64,000 nucleotides of DNA from the NCBI GenBank assembly GCA_947497895.1, contig CANMIL010000003.1, positions 124,001-188,000 of the forward strand, read 5' to 3'. A program made the position numbers and the translations under genes. Numbering within the stretch: position 1 is the first letter of the stretch; each line of letters opens with the position of its first letter. The DNA comes from an uncultured Tenacibaculum sp. (GTDB taxonomy: Bacteria > Bacteroidota > Bacteroidia > Flavobacteriales > Flavobacteriaceae). Shown here piece by piece: positions 45,613 through 53,736 of the stretch. Below the pieces are notes generated by a model that worked only from the letters and a program-made list of their open reading frames with translations, was not told the DNA's origin and ran no database searches.

Positions 45613-48600
45613 TGCTCTGATTCTTGAAGGTTAATTTGATGACATGTGGGAACATTAGTTGATATCGTATGCGTTTTTGAAGACACTAATATGTGTTTTG
45701 GACTCGATGGAGAAAGCTTTTTCTCAAACGTTAAATTCTCCAAAATAGCCGTATCGCCTTCTGCCAACTTAATATCATCTTCCGTAGAAATTTTAGCTAG
45801 TTCTAAAGACACCAGATAATCCACATAAGGTAATTTTTCAACATAATCGATGACACTACTATTGTTCAACTCTATTCCGAATTCAATACTCTCCGATTCA
45901 TTAAAAGCCCATGGTGATAATAGCTTGGTAATATCTTCTTGTAGTTTCATTTTGTAGAAATTTTCATCGAACTGAGGATAAAACTTCACCTTTACCTCAA
46001 CATGAATTCTCTCATATTGCGCATTATCAACAAATGCTTCTACTTGTTTCCCATTTAAGGTATTTACATATTTTTCTATATCATTCAGTGTTGTTTGACT
46101 CAACCTTGGTTCATAAATATCAAATACATTTCTGTTGATGATATCTGGAATTACAATCACCAAAACATTCCCTGGCGACATAAATGATGTTTTTGAAGTA
46201 TGATTTAAACACTTCACTCTGAACACTTCTGGAAACTCTTCCAATATTAGATGTTCATAATCCCAAAGATTAATCGCTCTATTTTTATGACGAAGTCTTT
46301 CGCTTACACGTTGGTAGTATTTCAAATCGGTTTCCTCTGGTCTTCCTCCAAAAGAATTAAATGGCTGCTGAATCCCTTTTACTTGAGGAATTCTAGTCAC
46401 TAATTTTGAAATAGTTTCCGCTGTAAGTCCATTTTCTAAATGAGAAAGCTCATTGTTTTTATTTGAGAAAGTAGCTGTTGTGGCTTGGGCATACACTCCA
46501 AAAACCTTACAAACAGCATCGTAACTCTTGTGCATTTTAGCTCGTAACCAAACATAGTTTTCAGAAAACTTAGTATTTGTAGTCGTTGCTTGTTCTGGAA
46601 TTTTAATTTGTACAATTCCTGACTTCAAAAAGTTATCAACCTCATTTACCAGTACCTCATCTTCTAATTTTTTCCAGTAATTATCGCATAACACAGACCA
46701 AGAAACACCTTGCTTTCCAACAAAAGTATCTACATTAGGATTTTCACTACCTTCTAAAACTTGTATTAGTAGCGATACCTGTTGCAATGGTTCTACATCT
46801 TTTATTCCAATATACAATTCACCACCATGACAATAATCAGGTACCAAGTAGCATGAAGTATTTTGGCCTAGGATTGAAGATTTCCTTGCCTGCTCCTTTA
46901 AGAAACTATGCTCCTCATAAACTCCAAACACATCGTTATGATGCAACTGGATTCTATTCGTTTCATAAGCATCTGATTCAAGTACTTCTAAGTTTGTTTC
47001 CTCTTCTGCGGCGTATGACATTTCAATACTCTCAATAAGAGGTGTATAAGGCTGGTTAGGTATCGGTGCCTGATCATTGTTAGCGGTAAAAGCCAATGTA
47101 TACAACATTGGATATAGTGAATGTAAGAAGGATTGATTTAATGTTAGTTTTAATTCAGAATTCTCGTCAATTTCTGATTCTGTATTTTTAAAAGATGTGT
47201 TCAACTGAAACACACCATTATTCTTTTTAAATAAGACAACGTTTTTGTCTTTAGTTTTCCAGTCTTCCTTGTAATATAAACTCGAAGTCGCTTTAAAATC
47301 TTGATCAGAATTAATTATTAAATCTGATTCATTTACAATTAACTTTTTTGTAGTGTCATTTATTGAAGTTGTTACTCCATTTGTAGGTTGATTTGCTTCT
47401 CTTAAAGGTTCTTCTTCCATCAAAAGAGCGTCTACATAATTGGTTTTACTAATCTTACTTAAAAATGATTTTTTATAAGCGTTATAATGACTTACAAAAC
47501 TTGTTGGTGTATTCATCCAGTTTGCTGAAATAGCAATATCACTCCATTTTTTAGTAAAAACTTCTGGATAATTGATACGAAAAGCCCCTCCTCTAATTGG
47601 TTGACTCGTAAATGGCATAAACGGTTTTGCTGGATTTAAAATTCCAAAATCGCTCTCCATCTGTAGCTCTTTTGCATCAAAAACAGCGACGTTTATTTTT
47701 ATTTTATAGATGGCTTTTTTGACTATTCGTCTAAAAAAGTCGTGCCCTTCTTTACTATCCGTTTTCAATAAAAAACGTATTACAGGAAACTCTGTGTTCA
47801 AGTGAGTTTTTAAGCGTTCCTCATTATAGTTTTCAATAGCTGGTAAATCCTTATCAACTGAAAACACTAATTGTAATTGCGTTGTACTAATGAATGTCGA
47901 TTTTAACGCTTGTGTTCCTTTAACATGAAGGGCTAAACCTGTTTTCGATAGAACTATGTCTTGCCATGCTTTTTTAGTACTATAGGAAACCTGAATCCAT
48001 TCTAATAGTTTGTCTGGAGTAAGACCATCAATAGTAATTGCTTCTTTAAAGTTAATCGTAATACACACATTTCTTACCCCTTCTTTCATTGCTAAAACTG
48101 GTGAAGCTATACTGAATCCAAGTTTTACATCAGGAAGTGTGTCATAATTTTTTTCTGAAGAATTGTATCCAAAAGGCAACCAGAATGGTGAGCTCTCTGG
48201 GAGCTCTTTTCCTTGCCCATCAAATGAATTGGCTATAGCACTATATTTAAACTCTCCATTGTAAATATCATTGTAAGTACTTTTTAAACTCGCAACAGTA
48301 GCTTTATTTACTACGAAATTATTATCAACTTTATATACTAAGTTACCTCCATTTACATCTTTTTTTGCATCTAATTGAACATTCTCAGGAATCTCCTCTT
48401 CTAATGCTTTTTTTGCCAGTTCGAACAATACATGAACTTGATCTTCTCTTGCTGGCAGCTTTTCTATTCTTAAAATATCTTTGTAAAAGAAAGAAAGGTG
48501 TCTTTGTGTTAAAGCATTAAATCTTTCTTTTGAATACTCTAATAGTTTTAGAAAACAAACGAACAAAGTTAAGTGTGACGTTAACTCCCCATTACTTTCA

Positions 48601-48914
48601 AATTCATTCAACATTTCAGCTACAGCCTCTTTTAATTTTACATACTCTTTTGTTGTTCTATTTGGAATTTCTCCTTCAGAAGTATTCAATAGGTTAAAAA
48701 ACGATTGCCAATTCCCTTCAGGTTGCTCTGCATTGGTTGGCGAAAAATAATTCACCTGTTGTGCAAAATGAAATGCAAACAATAACCAATCTTCAATCGT
48801 AAAGTCATGCAATTGCACGTTATCAGGATTCAATGACGCTTGAAAACGATCATTTTGATTGGTCCCGTTTCTTTTAAAAATGACATTATCTATATGACAA
48901 CATGTATTACACAT
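45600..48914 (-). CDS. eCIS baseplate wedge protein (Afp11-like, gpJ-type)
   Basis: This 1104-residue protein begins MCNTCCHIDNVIFKRNGTNQ. The C-terminal third has the baseplate-J-like region: RPEETDLKYYQRVSERLRHK near 853, NLWDYEHLILEEFPEVFRVK near 878, VLVIVIPD near 912 and a closing strand/helix pattern. It corresponds to Afp11 of the Serratia prophage-like particle. Its leader on the minus strand, AAACAAACCAAACT, is shared with the DUF4157 gene leader and resembles the one before the first gene of the locus. Confidence 0.85.
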   Translation of the reverse strand: MCNTCCHIDNVIFKRNGTNQNDRFQASLNPDNVQLHDFTIEDWLLFAFHFAQQVNYFSPTNAEQPEGNWQSFFNLLNTSEGEIPNRTTKEYVKLKEAVAEMLNEFESNGELTSHLTLFVCFLKLLEYSKERFNALTQRHLSFFYKDILRIEKLPAREDQVHVLFELAKKALEEEIPENVQLDAKKDVNGGNLVYKVDNNFVVNKATVASLKSTYNDIYNGEFKYSAIANSFDGQGKELPESSPFWLPFGYNSSEKNYDTLPDVKLGFSIASPVLAMKEGVRNVCITINFKEAITIDGLTPDKLLEWIQVSYSTKKAWQDIVLSKTGLALHVKGTQALKSTFISTTQLQLVFSVDKDLPAIENYNEERLKTHLNTEFPVIRFLLKTDSKEGHDFFRRIVKKAIYKIKINVAVFDAKELQMESDFGILNPAKPFMPFTSQPIRGGAFRINYPEVFTKKWSDIAISANWMNTPTSFVSHYNAYKKSFLSKISKTNYVDALLMEEEPLREANQPTNGVTTSINDTTKKLIVNESDLIINSDQDFKATSSLYYKEDWKTKDKNVVLFKKNNGVFQLNTSFKNTESEIDENSELKLTLNQSFLHSLYPMLYTLAFTANNDQAPIPNQPYTPLIESIEMSYAAEEETNLEVLESDAYETNRIQLHHNDVFGVYEEHSFLKEQARKSSILGQNTSCYLVPDYCHGGELYIGIKDVEPLQQVSLLIQVLEGSENPNVDTFVGKQGVSWSVLCDNYWKKLEDEVLVNEVDNFLKSGIVQIKIPEQATTTNTKFSENYVWLRAKMHKSYDAVCKVFGVYAQATTATFSNKNNELSHLENGLTAETISKLVTRIPQVKGIQQPFNSFGGRPEETDLKYYQRVSERLRHKNRAINLWDYEHLILEEFPEVFRVKCLNHTSKTSFMSPGNVLVIVIPDIINRNVFDIYEPRLSQTTLNDIEKYVNTLNGKQVEAFVDNAQYERIHVEVKVKFYPQFDENFYKMKLQEDITKLLSPWAFNESESIEFGIELNNSSVIDYVEKLPYVDYLVSLELAKISTEDDIKLAEGDTAILENLTFEKKLSPSSPKHILVSSKTHTISTNVPTCHQINLQESEQCLY

Positions 48915-48931
48915 CAGTTTGGTTTGTTTGG

Positions 48932-49342
48932 TTAAATATTAGTTCCTTCTTCTTTATAGAATGGGAACACATAGTTGGTTCTTGAGTTGGTTGCTCTTAC
49001 TATGTAATCTATTGAAATGATTAGTTTTCCCTCAAGTGTATCCGTTTCGGAAATGTCTATTTTCAAAACATCAATTCTTGGTTCATGATATAGAATAGCT
49101 GTTCTAATCAAATCAGTTACATAAGTAATTAGTGTTCTATTCAGTTTTTCAAAAAGTAATTCTTCGAGGTTACATCCATATTCAGGAAGCATTACACGTT
49201 CACCTAGCTGAGTAGTTAGCAGAATTTGAAGACTCTTTTGAATATCCTCTTCATTGGAAGTCATAATCACTTCGTTTCTTCCTTTGCTAAACTCAGGTGG
49301 AAATCCCCAACCTGTTCCTAAAAATGCTTTTTTACTTTCCAT
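48932..49342 (-). CDS. eCIS gp25-like baseplate protein (Afp9-like)
   Basis: 136 residues with the T4 gp25/lysozyme-like baseplate motif: GWGFPPEFSKGRNEVIM at residues 12-28, then EEDIQKSLQILLTTQLGERVMLPEYGCN with the conserved Leu-x-Thr-x-x-Gly-Glu-Arg. This protein links hub and wedge and starts sheath polymerisation. It is located between PAAR and the Afp11-like gene; in the Serratia system gp25 precedes PAAR, so the order is swapped here. Confidence 0.9.
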   Translation of the reverse strand: MESKKAFLGTGWGFPPEFSKGRNEVIMTSNEEDIQKSLQILLTTQLGERVMLPEYGCNLEELLFEKLNRTLITYVTDLIRTAILYHEPRIDVLKIDISETDTLEGKLIISIDYIVRATNSRTNYVFPFYKEEGTNI

Positions 49343-49348
49343 CTCTTT

Positions 49349-49418
49349 AATTACGAATTGTTAATTATGAATTATGAGTTTTTAATTTCGAATACTCAAT
49401 TACGAATCACGAATTGGT
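49349..49418. repeat. Degenerate heptamer array, 10 units
   Basis: Ten uninterrupted 7-base units: AATTACG, AATTGTT, AATTATG twice, AGTTTTT, AATTTCG, AATACTC, AATTACG, AATCACG and AATTGGT. It begins 7 bp upstream of the gp25 start codon. Confidence 0.75.
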
Positions 49419-49460
49419 ACATTAATTCATTGTTACATTTCTACATTAACTCATTGGCAA
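49413..49460. repeat. Degenerate octamer array, 6 units
   Basis: Six 8-base units ATTGGTAC, ATTAATTC, ATTGTTAC, ATTTCTAC, ATTAACTC, ATTGGCAA. It ends 1 bp from the PAAR gene stop codon. Confidence 0.75.
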
Positions 49461-49461
49461 A

Positions 49462-49752
49462 TCATCCAATTAATACTGTTGGTTCCCCTGCTACAATAGT
49501 TCCTCCATGCGCTGTTGAGTCACCCATTCGTGCGGCTGGCATTCCTCCTATCAAAACAGTACCTGAACCTGCAACTATCGTATCTGGAGGTCCTGTGCAA
49601 ACTGCCATATCACCCATTCTTGCCGCTGGCATTCCTCCAATCAAAACTGTTGGTTCACCTGCGGGTAAGATTGGTCCGCCCACATGTGGAACAGGTCCTG
49701 TTGACATTGGACATACATGCATATCATTTATTCTCGCTGCTGGATTCCCCAT
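49462..49752 (-). CDS. eCIS PAAR-repeat spike tip (Afp10-like)
   Basis: This 96-residue protein consists almost wholly of PAAR-type repeats: MGNPAARINDMHVCPM, GEPTVLIGGMPAARMGDMAV and GTVLIGGMPAARMGDSTAHG. It would form the sharp conical tip on the VgrG-like trimer, with His and Cys (His12, Cys14, and a further His) binding a metal. It is flanked on both sides by short-period repeat arrays rather than tight operon joints. Confidence 0.93.
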   Translation of the reverse strand: MGNPAARINDMHVCPMSTGPVPHVGGPILPAGEPTVLIGGMPAARMGDMAVCTGPPDTIVAGSGTVLIGGMPAARMGDSTAHGGTIVAGEPTVLIG

Positions 49753-49773
49753 TTTTTTAATTATTAATTGTTA

Positions 49774-49797
49774 ATTGATACATTGTTACATTAAATA
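49774..49797. repeat. Short octamer array, 3 units
   Basis: ATTGATAC, ATTGTTAC, ATTAAATA, directly joined to the 54-bp element at 49797. It lies upstream of the PAAR start. Confidence 0.5.
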
Positions 49798-49850
49798 TGT
49801 CTCGATACAATTTTTACTCCTTCCAATCGTTAAAACCACTCGACATGACA
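49797..49850. repeat. 54-bp dispersed element, copy B
   Basis: Same length and ends as 36247-36300 (ATGTCTCGATAC and CACTCGACATGACA). The centre has diverged. Confidence 0.7.
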
Positions 49851-49855
49851 CTGTT

Positions 49856-49897
49856 AATTATTAGTTTTGAAGTTTGAGTTTTAAATTTTAGTTATTA
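49856..49897. repeat. Degenerate heptamer array, 6 units
   Basis: AATTATT, AGTTTTG, AAGTTTG, AGTTTTA, AATTTTA, GTTATTA follow the 54-bp element, as at 36308. It lies in the spacer after the VgrG-like gene. Confidence 0.55.
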
Positions 49898-49944
49898 CTA
49901 GAAATACCTTATTAAAAACTCAACATTCATAACTCAACACTACA

Positions 49945-51690
49945 TTAATTAATCTGTACTAGTGAGCCTTTTAATACGGCAATAGCACTTGTTGATACTT
50001 CTGCCCCTGCTGAACCTTCTGCTTTGAATTCGGCATTAGCAGCAATACTTACATTTGTTCCTTCTATTGAAACATCCCCCGATGCTTTTAAAGCTATATC
50101 TCCGGCACTTTCCATAAGTATCCCACTGCTGTCTATGGTTATTTTATTTGAGTTATCGTCTTCAACTACAATTGTTCCTGCATCTTCATCAAGTGTGATA
50201 ATTTTCCCTGCTGGTGTTGAGATATTTATTGATTTTTTATCATCATCAAAAACAACTCTCATATCACTTCGAGTAACAATCCCTTTTTCATGATTATCAT
50301 CACTAGCAGATATTGGAGAAGGTTTTGCACTACTATGTAACATTCCTAAAACCACTCCATTATTTGGATCTTGATTGATGAATCCTACAATTACTTCATC
50401 ACCTATTTCAGGTCTAAAAACAGTTCCCCTATTTTCTCCTGCATCAAGTAGTGCCAAACGGCACCAAATACCCTGTTCTTCATTATTAATAATGGGGATT
50501 TGAACTAAGATTCGTTCCTCTCCATCTGGATCTTCTTCTAACTGTGAAACAATTCCTATTTGCAAACCAGAAATTGCTGGAATCAATCCTGAAGCTGGTT
50601 GCGCACTGATATCATAGGTTTCTGAAAACCATTCCGGATTCAATCCAAACTGGGCATTTACCACCCAATTCCCTTCTGTTATGGTATGACTTATTCCTGT
50701 GATATAGGCATTTCCATTAAAGCGATCTCCTACGCCTTCCAATTTTAAAATAGTATCAGGTTTTACCGCTGGAATTCCTTGAAACTTGACTCTTCCTCTA
50801 ACTTTTGCTAACTGTTGAAATAACCATTTCGCATCTGCCCAATCCTGTAATGAAGTATCAGTTACCGCTCCCCCATGCCTCAACTCATAACTTTCCAAAC
50901 CAATGGTTTCGGTTAAATCATTTGTTGACAGATTTCCATTCAAACTAACTGATGGATCTTTCCCTTCAATCTCTAAAAGTTCCTGATCAGCATAGTTCCA
51001 ACAATAGGAAGCTACTTTTTGAACTTGATGTCTTGCATCGATTTCAGCATCAAAATCAAGTAAGGTTGCTCCAAAACTGATGGTCTCAATTTCGCTTTGA
51101 GAAACATTAGGTTTTGCTATTGTTATTTTACCGTCATCTACAATACAGATTTTACCATTTGCTTGAGCCCTTGACAGTATAAAATCCCAATCAGAAGTAT
51201 TATATTGTACCAATTCTAAATGTTTCTGATTAGTTGCTTCAACATCTTTTTCTAAACCATATTTCCCAATAATTTCTTCAAAGATTTCGCTGTCTTTACT
51301 TTCAAAGTAGTAGTTACTTTTTCTACCAATGGTCATTTTCACTGCTTCATCTTTACACTCAATAATTAGATGTGTTGTATTCGATCTAATCTTCAAATTG
51401 TGCTTAATAATGATTCCCTTGAAAATGGTTTCTTCATCTGAATGATATCCTGCAGTTATCTCTATTTTTTTTCCAGGAATTAATAATTCTTCATTACTCA
51501 ATTCAAAATCTCTTTTAGCCGCTTCGCCATCAATCAAAACGATTTGAGCCGTTGGAATTCGATTGACTTCTTTTGTCACCAAAATACTTTTCACTTGGTA
51601 TACTGAAGACAATTCTTCTCCTTCCACTAATAACTTATAGGTTATTAAATCTGGACTTTTTGATGTTGCTATGACGCCGCTATTATTCAT
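49945..51690 (-). CDS. eCIS VgrG-like spike (Afp8-like)
   Basis: This 581-residue protein combines gp27- and gp5-like parts. Residues 1-355 form the hub domain, ending FGLNPEWFSETYDI. From about 375 comes the OB fold: VSQLEEDPDGEERILVQIP, then the VgrG hallmark FRPEIGDEVIVGFINQDPNN near 429 and VVLGMLHSSAKP. Residues 480-581 are a repeat-rich beta-helix needle (SGDIALKASGDVSIEGTNVS-like strands). It trimerises under the tube and carries the PAAR tip. It starts at the base next to the LysM gene's stop. Confidence 0.92.
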   Translation of the reverse strand: MNNSGVIATSKSPDLITYKLLVEGEELSSVYQVKSILVTKEVNRIPTAQIVLIDGEAAKRDFELSNEELLIPGKKIEITAGYHSDEETIFKGIIIKHNLKIRSNTTHLIIECKDEAVKMTIGRKSNYYFESKDSEIFEEIIGKYGLEKDVEATNQKHLELVQYNTSDWDFILSRAQANGKICIVDDGKITIAKPNVSQSEIETISFGATLLDFDAEIDARHQVQKVASYCWNYADQELLEIEGKDPSVSLNGNLSTNDLTETIGLESYELRHGGAVTDTSLQDWADAKWLFQQLAKVRGRVKFQGIPAVKPDTILKLEGVGDRFNGNAYITGISHTITEGNWVVNAQFGLNPEWFSETYDISAQPASGLIPAISGLQIGIVSQLEEDPDGEERILVQIPIINNEEQGIWCRLALLDAGENRGTVFRPEIGDEVIVGFINQDPNNGVVLGMLHSSAKPSPISASDDNHEKGIVTRSDMRVVFDDDKKSINISTPAGKIITLDEDAGTIVVEDDNSNKITIDSSGILMESAGDIALKASGDVSIEGTNVSIAANAEFKAEGSAGAEVSTSAIAVLKGSLVQIN

Positions 51691-52422
51691 TTATGAGATT
51701 TTTGCAATGGGTGGAAAAAATAATTCTTGTCCTGGAGTCAACTTTCTAAAGTTGCTCAGTTTGTTTAGTTTGGCTATTTCCAAATAATACTTCGAATCTC
51801 CGTAAATTTTATAGGTCATTAAAGGCAAGGTATCTCCAGCCTTGGCTATCCTGTAATGCGTTAAATCTGGTGATTGATTGTTCTCTTCTGCAACTCTTTT
51901 TTCTGGTTCGATATACGCTATGAACTTTGCTTTTGCAATAGCTCTCAAAGGAGTCCCATCCGATTTAAACAACTTATATTCAAACGAAAGTGTGGTTAAT
52001 AAACAGTTGAAATTAAGCGAACCCCAGATGATTTTTAAATAGTTTGGTTTGTGTCTATCCCCATTATAATCGAAAACTGCTTTTTTAAAATTTTCAATAT
52101 CATCGATTATTCCCTTACCATGATCTTTATAAAATTTCTCATCTTGTTTTGCTTCTTTATCATTTCCAAAGTGAGCAATAACTCCGGTTCTATCAAAAAG
52201 AAACTCTAAGTCTAAATCTGAAGGCAAAGACCTTGTAAACTTCGGGTCAGAATTACTATTTCCCGATGCCTGTTCGGTTTTATATTCAGTTTTATATGAC
52301 TGTGTATATTTCTCAGGATTCAGCAATGCTGTATAACGAAGCTCTTTGATTTCATCTTTCTGATCAAAGCTATCTTCTTTATAACATCGTATTACCAGTT
52401 TTTGTAGTTTACCTTCGCTCAT
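51691..52422 (-). CDS. eCIS LysM-domain hub protein (Afp7-like)
   Basis: 243 residues. The N-terminal part begins KLQKLVIRCYKEDSFDQK and forms the tube-hub interface. The C-terminal LysM domain is HYRIAKAGDTLPLMTYKIYG, then KYYLEIAKLNKLSNFRKLTPGQELFFPP (about 187-240). Afp7/Pvc7-type proteins join the tube initiator to the VgrG-like hub; the LysM here is structural rather than a wall binder. The stop abuts the spike gene with no gap. Confidence 0.9.
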   Translation of the reverse strand: MSEGKLQKLVIRCYKEDSFDQKDEIKELRYTALLNPEKYTQSYKTEYKTEQASGNSNSDPKFTRSLPSDLDLEFLFDRTGVIAHFGNDKEAKQDEKFYKDHGKGIIDDIENFKKAVFDYNGDRHKPNYLKIIWGSLNFNCLLTTLSFEYKLFKSDGTPLRAIAKAKFIAYIEPEKRVAEENNQSPDLTHYRIAKAGDTLPLMTYKIYGDSKYYLEIAKLNKLSNFRKLTPGQELFFPPIAKIS

Positions 52423-52432
52423 GACTTAACTC

Positions 52433-52597
52433 TTAACGTTCTTTTTGCTTTTCTAAAAGCTCCATTACTTCTTCAATTGATGTTGAAATAATAGCTTCTT
52501 TATTGTCTTTTGTTTCTTGACCGCTATTTGAACTTTCCTTGTTCGGACCTTCCTTTACATTGATTTTAATGTATAATTCTTTAATTTCTATTGCCAT
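52433..52597 (-). CDS. DUF5908-like small eCIS protein (Afp6 position)
   Basis: A 54-codon gene beginning MAIEIKELYIKINVKEG and ending in a charged helix (EEVMELLEKQKER). It starts 2 bp after the stop of the second tube gene and stops 10 bp before the LysM gene. The N-terminal 'M-x-I-E-I-[KR]-E-L-x-I-[KR]' pattern matches the DUF5908 small proteins of Bacteroidota eCIS loci (from memory). Role unknown; perhaps a tube or hub cofactor or chaperone. Confidence 0.75.
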   Translation of the reverse strand: MAIEIKELYIKINVKEGPNKESSNSGQETKDNKEAIISTSIEEVMELLEKQKER

Positions 52598-52599
52598 AA

Positions 52600-53040
52600 C
52601 TAACTCACTGTGAAATAATGATATGATAATTCAATTGTTTCAATAACTACCTTGTTTTCCTCGGCATTTAAATCGGCCACACTCCATTTGATTGGATAAG
52701 CGTGTGATATTTTCCAAGTTTGCAAGGCTTGTTGTTTTTCGTCGAGAAGTGATATGGTTAAATCCACCGGTTGAATGTCAAAGTTTTCTATCGCATTTCT
52801 ACACCATTTAATCACACCCGAATCGATAAGCATTCCTCGCTTTAAAACTAAGTTTGGGTATTTGGTTCTAACCGGAATTTTATGCTTGAATCGATTTTCA
52901 CCTCCTTCAGCGACTTCTTCAGTTTCCAGATCTACTGAAAGACCAGAAACTGTTTGAAATCGATGATCGTGTTTTTTATTTGCGATATCTGAAAACTTTA
53001 CCGTAAAATGAAAACCAACCGGTGGATAGTAATTAGCCAT
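52600..53040 (-). CDS. eCIS inner tube protein 2 (Afp5-like)
   Basis: 146 residues in the T4 gp19-like tube family: GFHFTVKFSDIANKKHDHRF, FQTVSGLSVDLETEEVAEGG (near 27), KHKIPVRTKYPNLVLKRGML, TISLLDEKQQALQTWKISHA and the C-terminal strand VVIETIELSYHYFTV. It differs more from the major-tube pattern than the next gene, including the HKIPVRTKYP segment, and probably forms the tube-initiating ring near the baseplate. Confidence 0.92.
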   Translation of the reverse strand: MANYYPPVGFHFTVKFSDIANKKHDHRFQTVSGLSVDLETEEVAEGGENRFKHKIPVRTKYPNLVLKRGMLIDSGVIKWCRNAIENFDIQPVDLTISLLDEKQQALQTWKISHAYPIKWSVADLNAEENKVVIETIELSYHYFTVS

Positions 53041-53049
53041 TGCTTATGA

Positions 53050-53098
53050 AATTATAAATATTTAATTATCAATTATGTGTTTCTAATTATCAATTTTA
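53050..53098. repeat. Degenerate heptamer array, 7 units
   Basis: AATTATA, AATATTT, AATTATC, AATTATG, TGTTTCT, AATTATC and AATTTTA without interruption, starting 9 bp upstream of the start of the second tube gene. Confidence 0.7.
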
Positions 53099-53140
53099 AG
53101 GGCTTAACAGTTAATTCTAGCCTTCACCCCTAAGCATCAA

Positions 53141-53196
53141 ATTTTCAAATCAATACATTTACAGATTAGTAAATTGGTATATTGATTTATTGCTAC
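53141..53196. repeat. Degenerate octamer array, 7 units
   Basis: ATTTTCAA, ATCAATAC, ATTTACAG, ATTAGTAA, ATTGGTAT, ATTGATTT and ATTGCTAC. It ends 1 bp from the stop codon of the first tube gene. Confidence 0.7.
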
Positions 53197-53197
53197 A

Positions 53198-53641
53198 TTA
53201 AACAATAGTTAACTTCTCATGAACGAACTCTGCTGTTTCAATGGCTATTTCGTTCCCATCTGCCTTTAAATCTGTTGGCTGTACTTTGGTTACGTAAGCA
53301 TTTTGCGCTTTCCAAGTAACAGCTGGATCTCCATTTTCATCTAATAAACTAATGGTTAAATCTCCTCTAAATTTTTCACCATCTTCTTGGAAGTAAACTG
53401 TTTTAGCCCACTGATCGTAGAACTGCTTGCTCTTATCAACAAAAGTTCCTCTTTTGATGGTAATGTTGCTGTATTTAAACATTCCAGGTTGCTTTGTTTT
53501 ATGATATTCACTATCGGCTCCACCTCTATATTCGATGGTTTCATTCTGAAAATCTAAACCTGAAACTTCTGTACAATTAATTTCTGTTCCTCCGTGATTT
53601 ACTTTAAAGGAAAACTTTGGAATTGGATATGCTTGTGACAT
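53198..53641 (-). CDS. eCIS major inner tube protein (Afp1-like)
   Basis: 147 residues of the gp19-like tube family: YPIPKFSFKVNHGGTEINCT, EVSGLDFQNETIEYRGGADS near 27, KTKQPGMFKYSNITIKRGTF, GDLTISLLDENGDPAVTWKA near 99 and EIAIETAEFVHEKLTIV at the end. The 'YRGG' and 'K.PG..KY..ITIKRG' motifs mark the major tube subunit, which stacks as hexameric rings to form the cargo channel. It lies 95 bp behind the sheath gene. This is one of two tube genes, against three in the Serratia Afp. Confidence 0.93.
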   Translation of the reverse strand: MSQAYPIPKFSFKVNHGGTEINCTEVSGLDFQNETIEYRGGADSEYHKTKQPGMFKYSNITIKRGTFVDKSKQFYDQWAKTVYFQEDGEKFRGDLTISLLDENGDPAVTWKAQNAYVTKVQPTDLKADGNEIAIETAEFVHEKLTIV

Positions 53642-53736
53642 GATTCTTCTAATTTTTAAATGTTATTTTTTAAGTTTTAGGTGTTGAGTGTTTAATTTTG
53701 AATTGGAGTATTCAACGGTCAACACTAATACCTCAG

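Noticed and set aside
36308..53196. Spacer repeat arrays considered as a CRISPR
   Set aside because: Units are 7 or 8 bases, degenerate and contiguous, with no unique spacers and no cas genes in the window.
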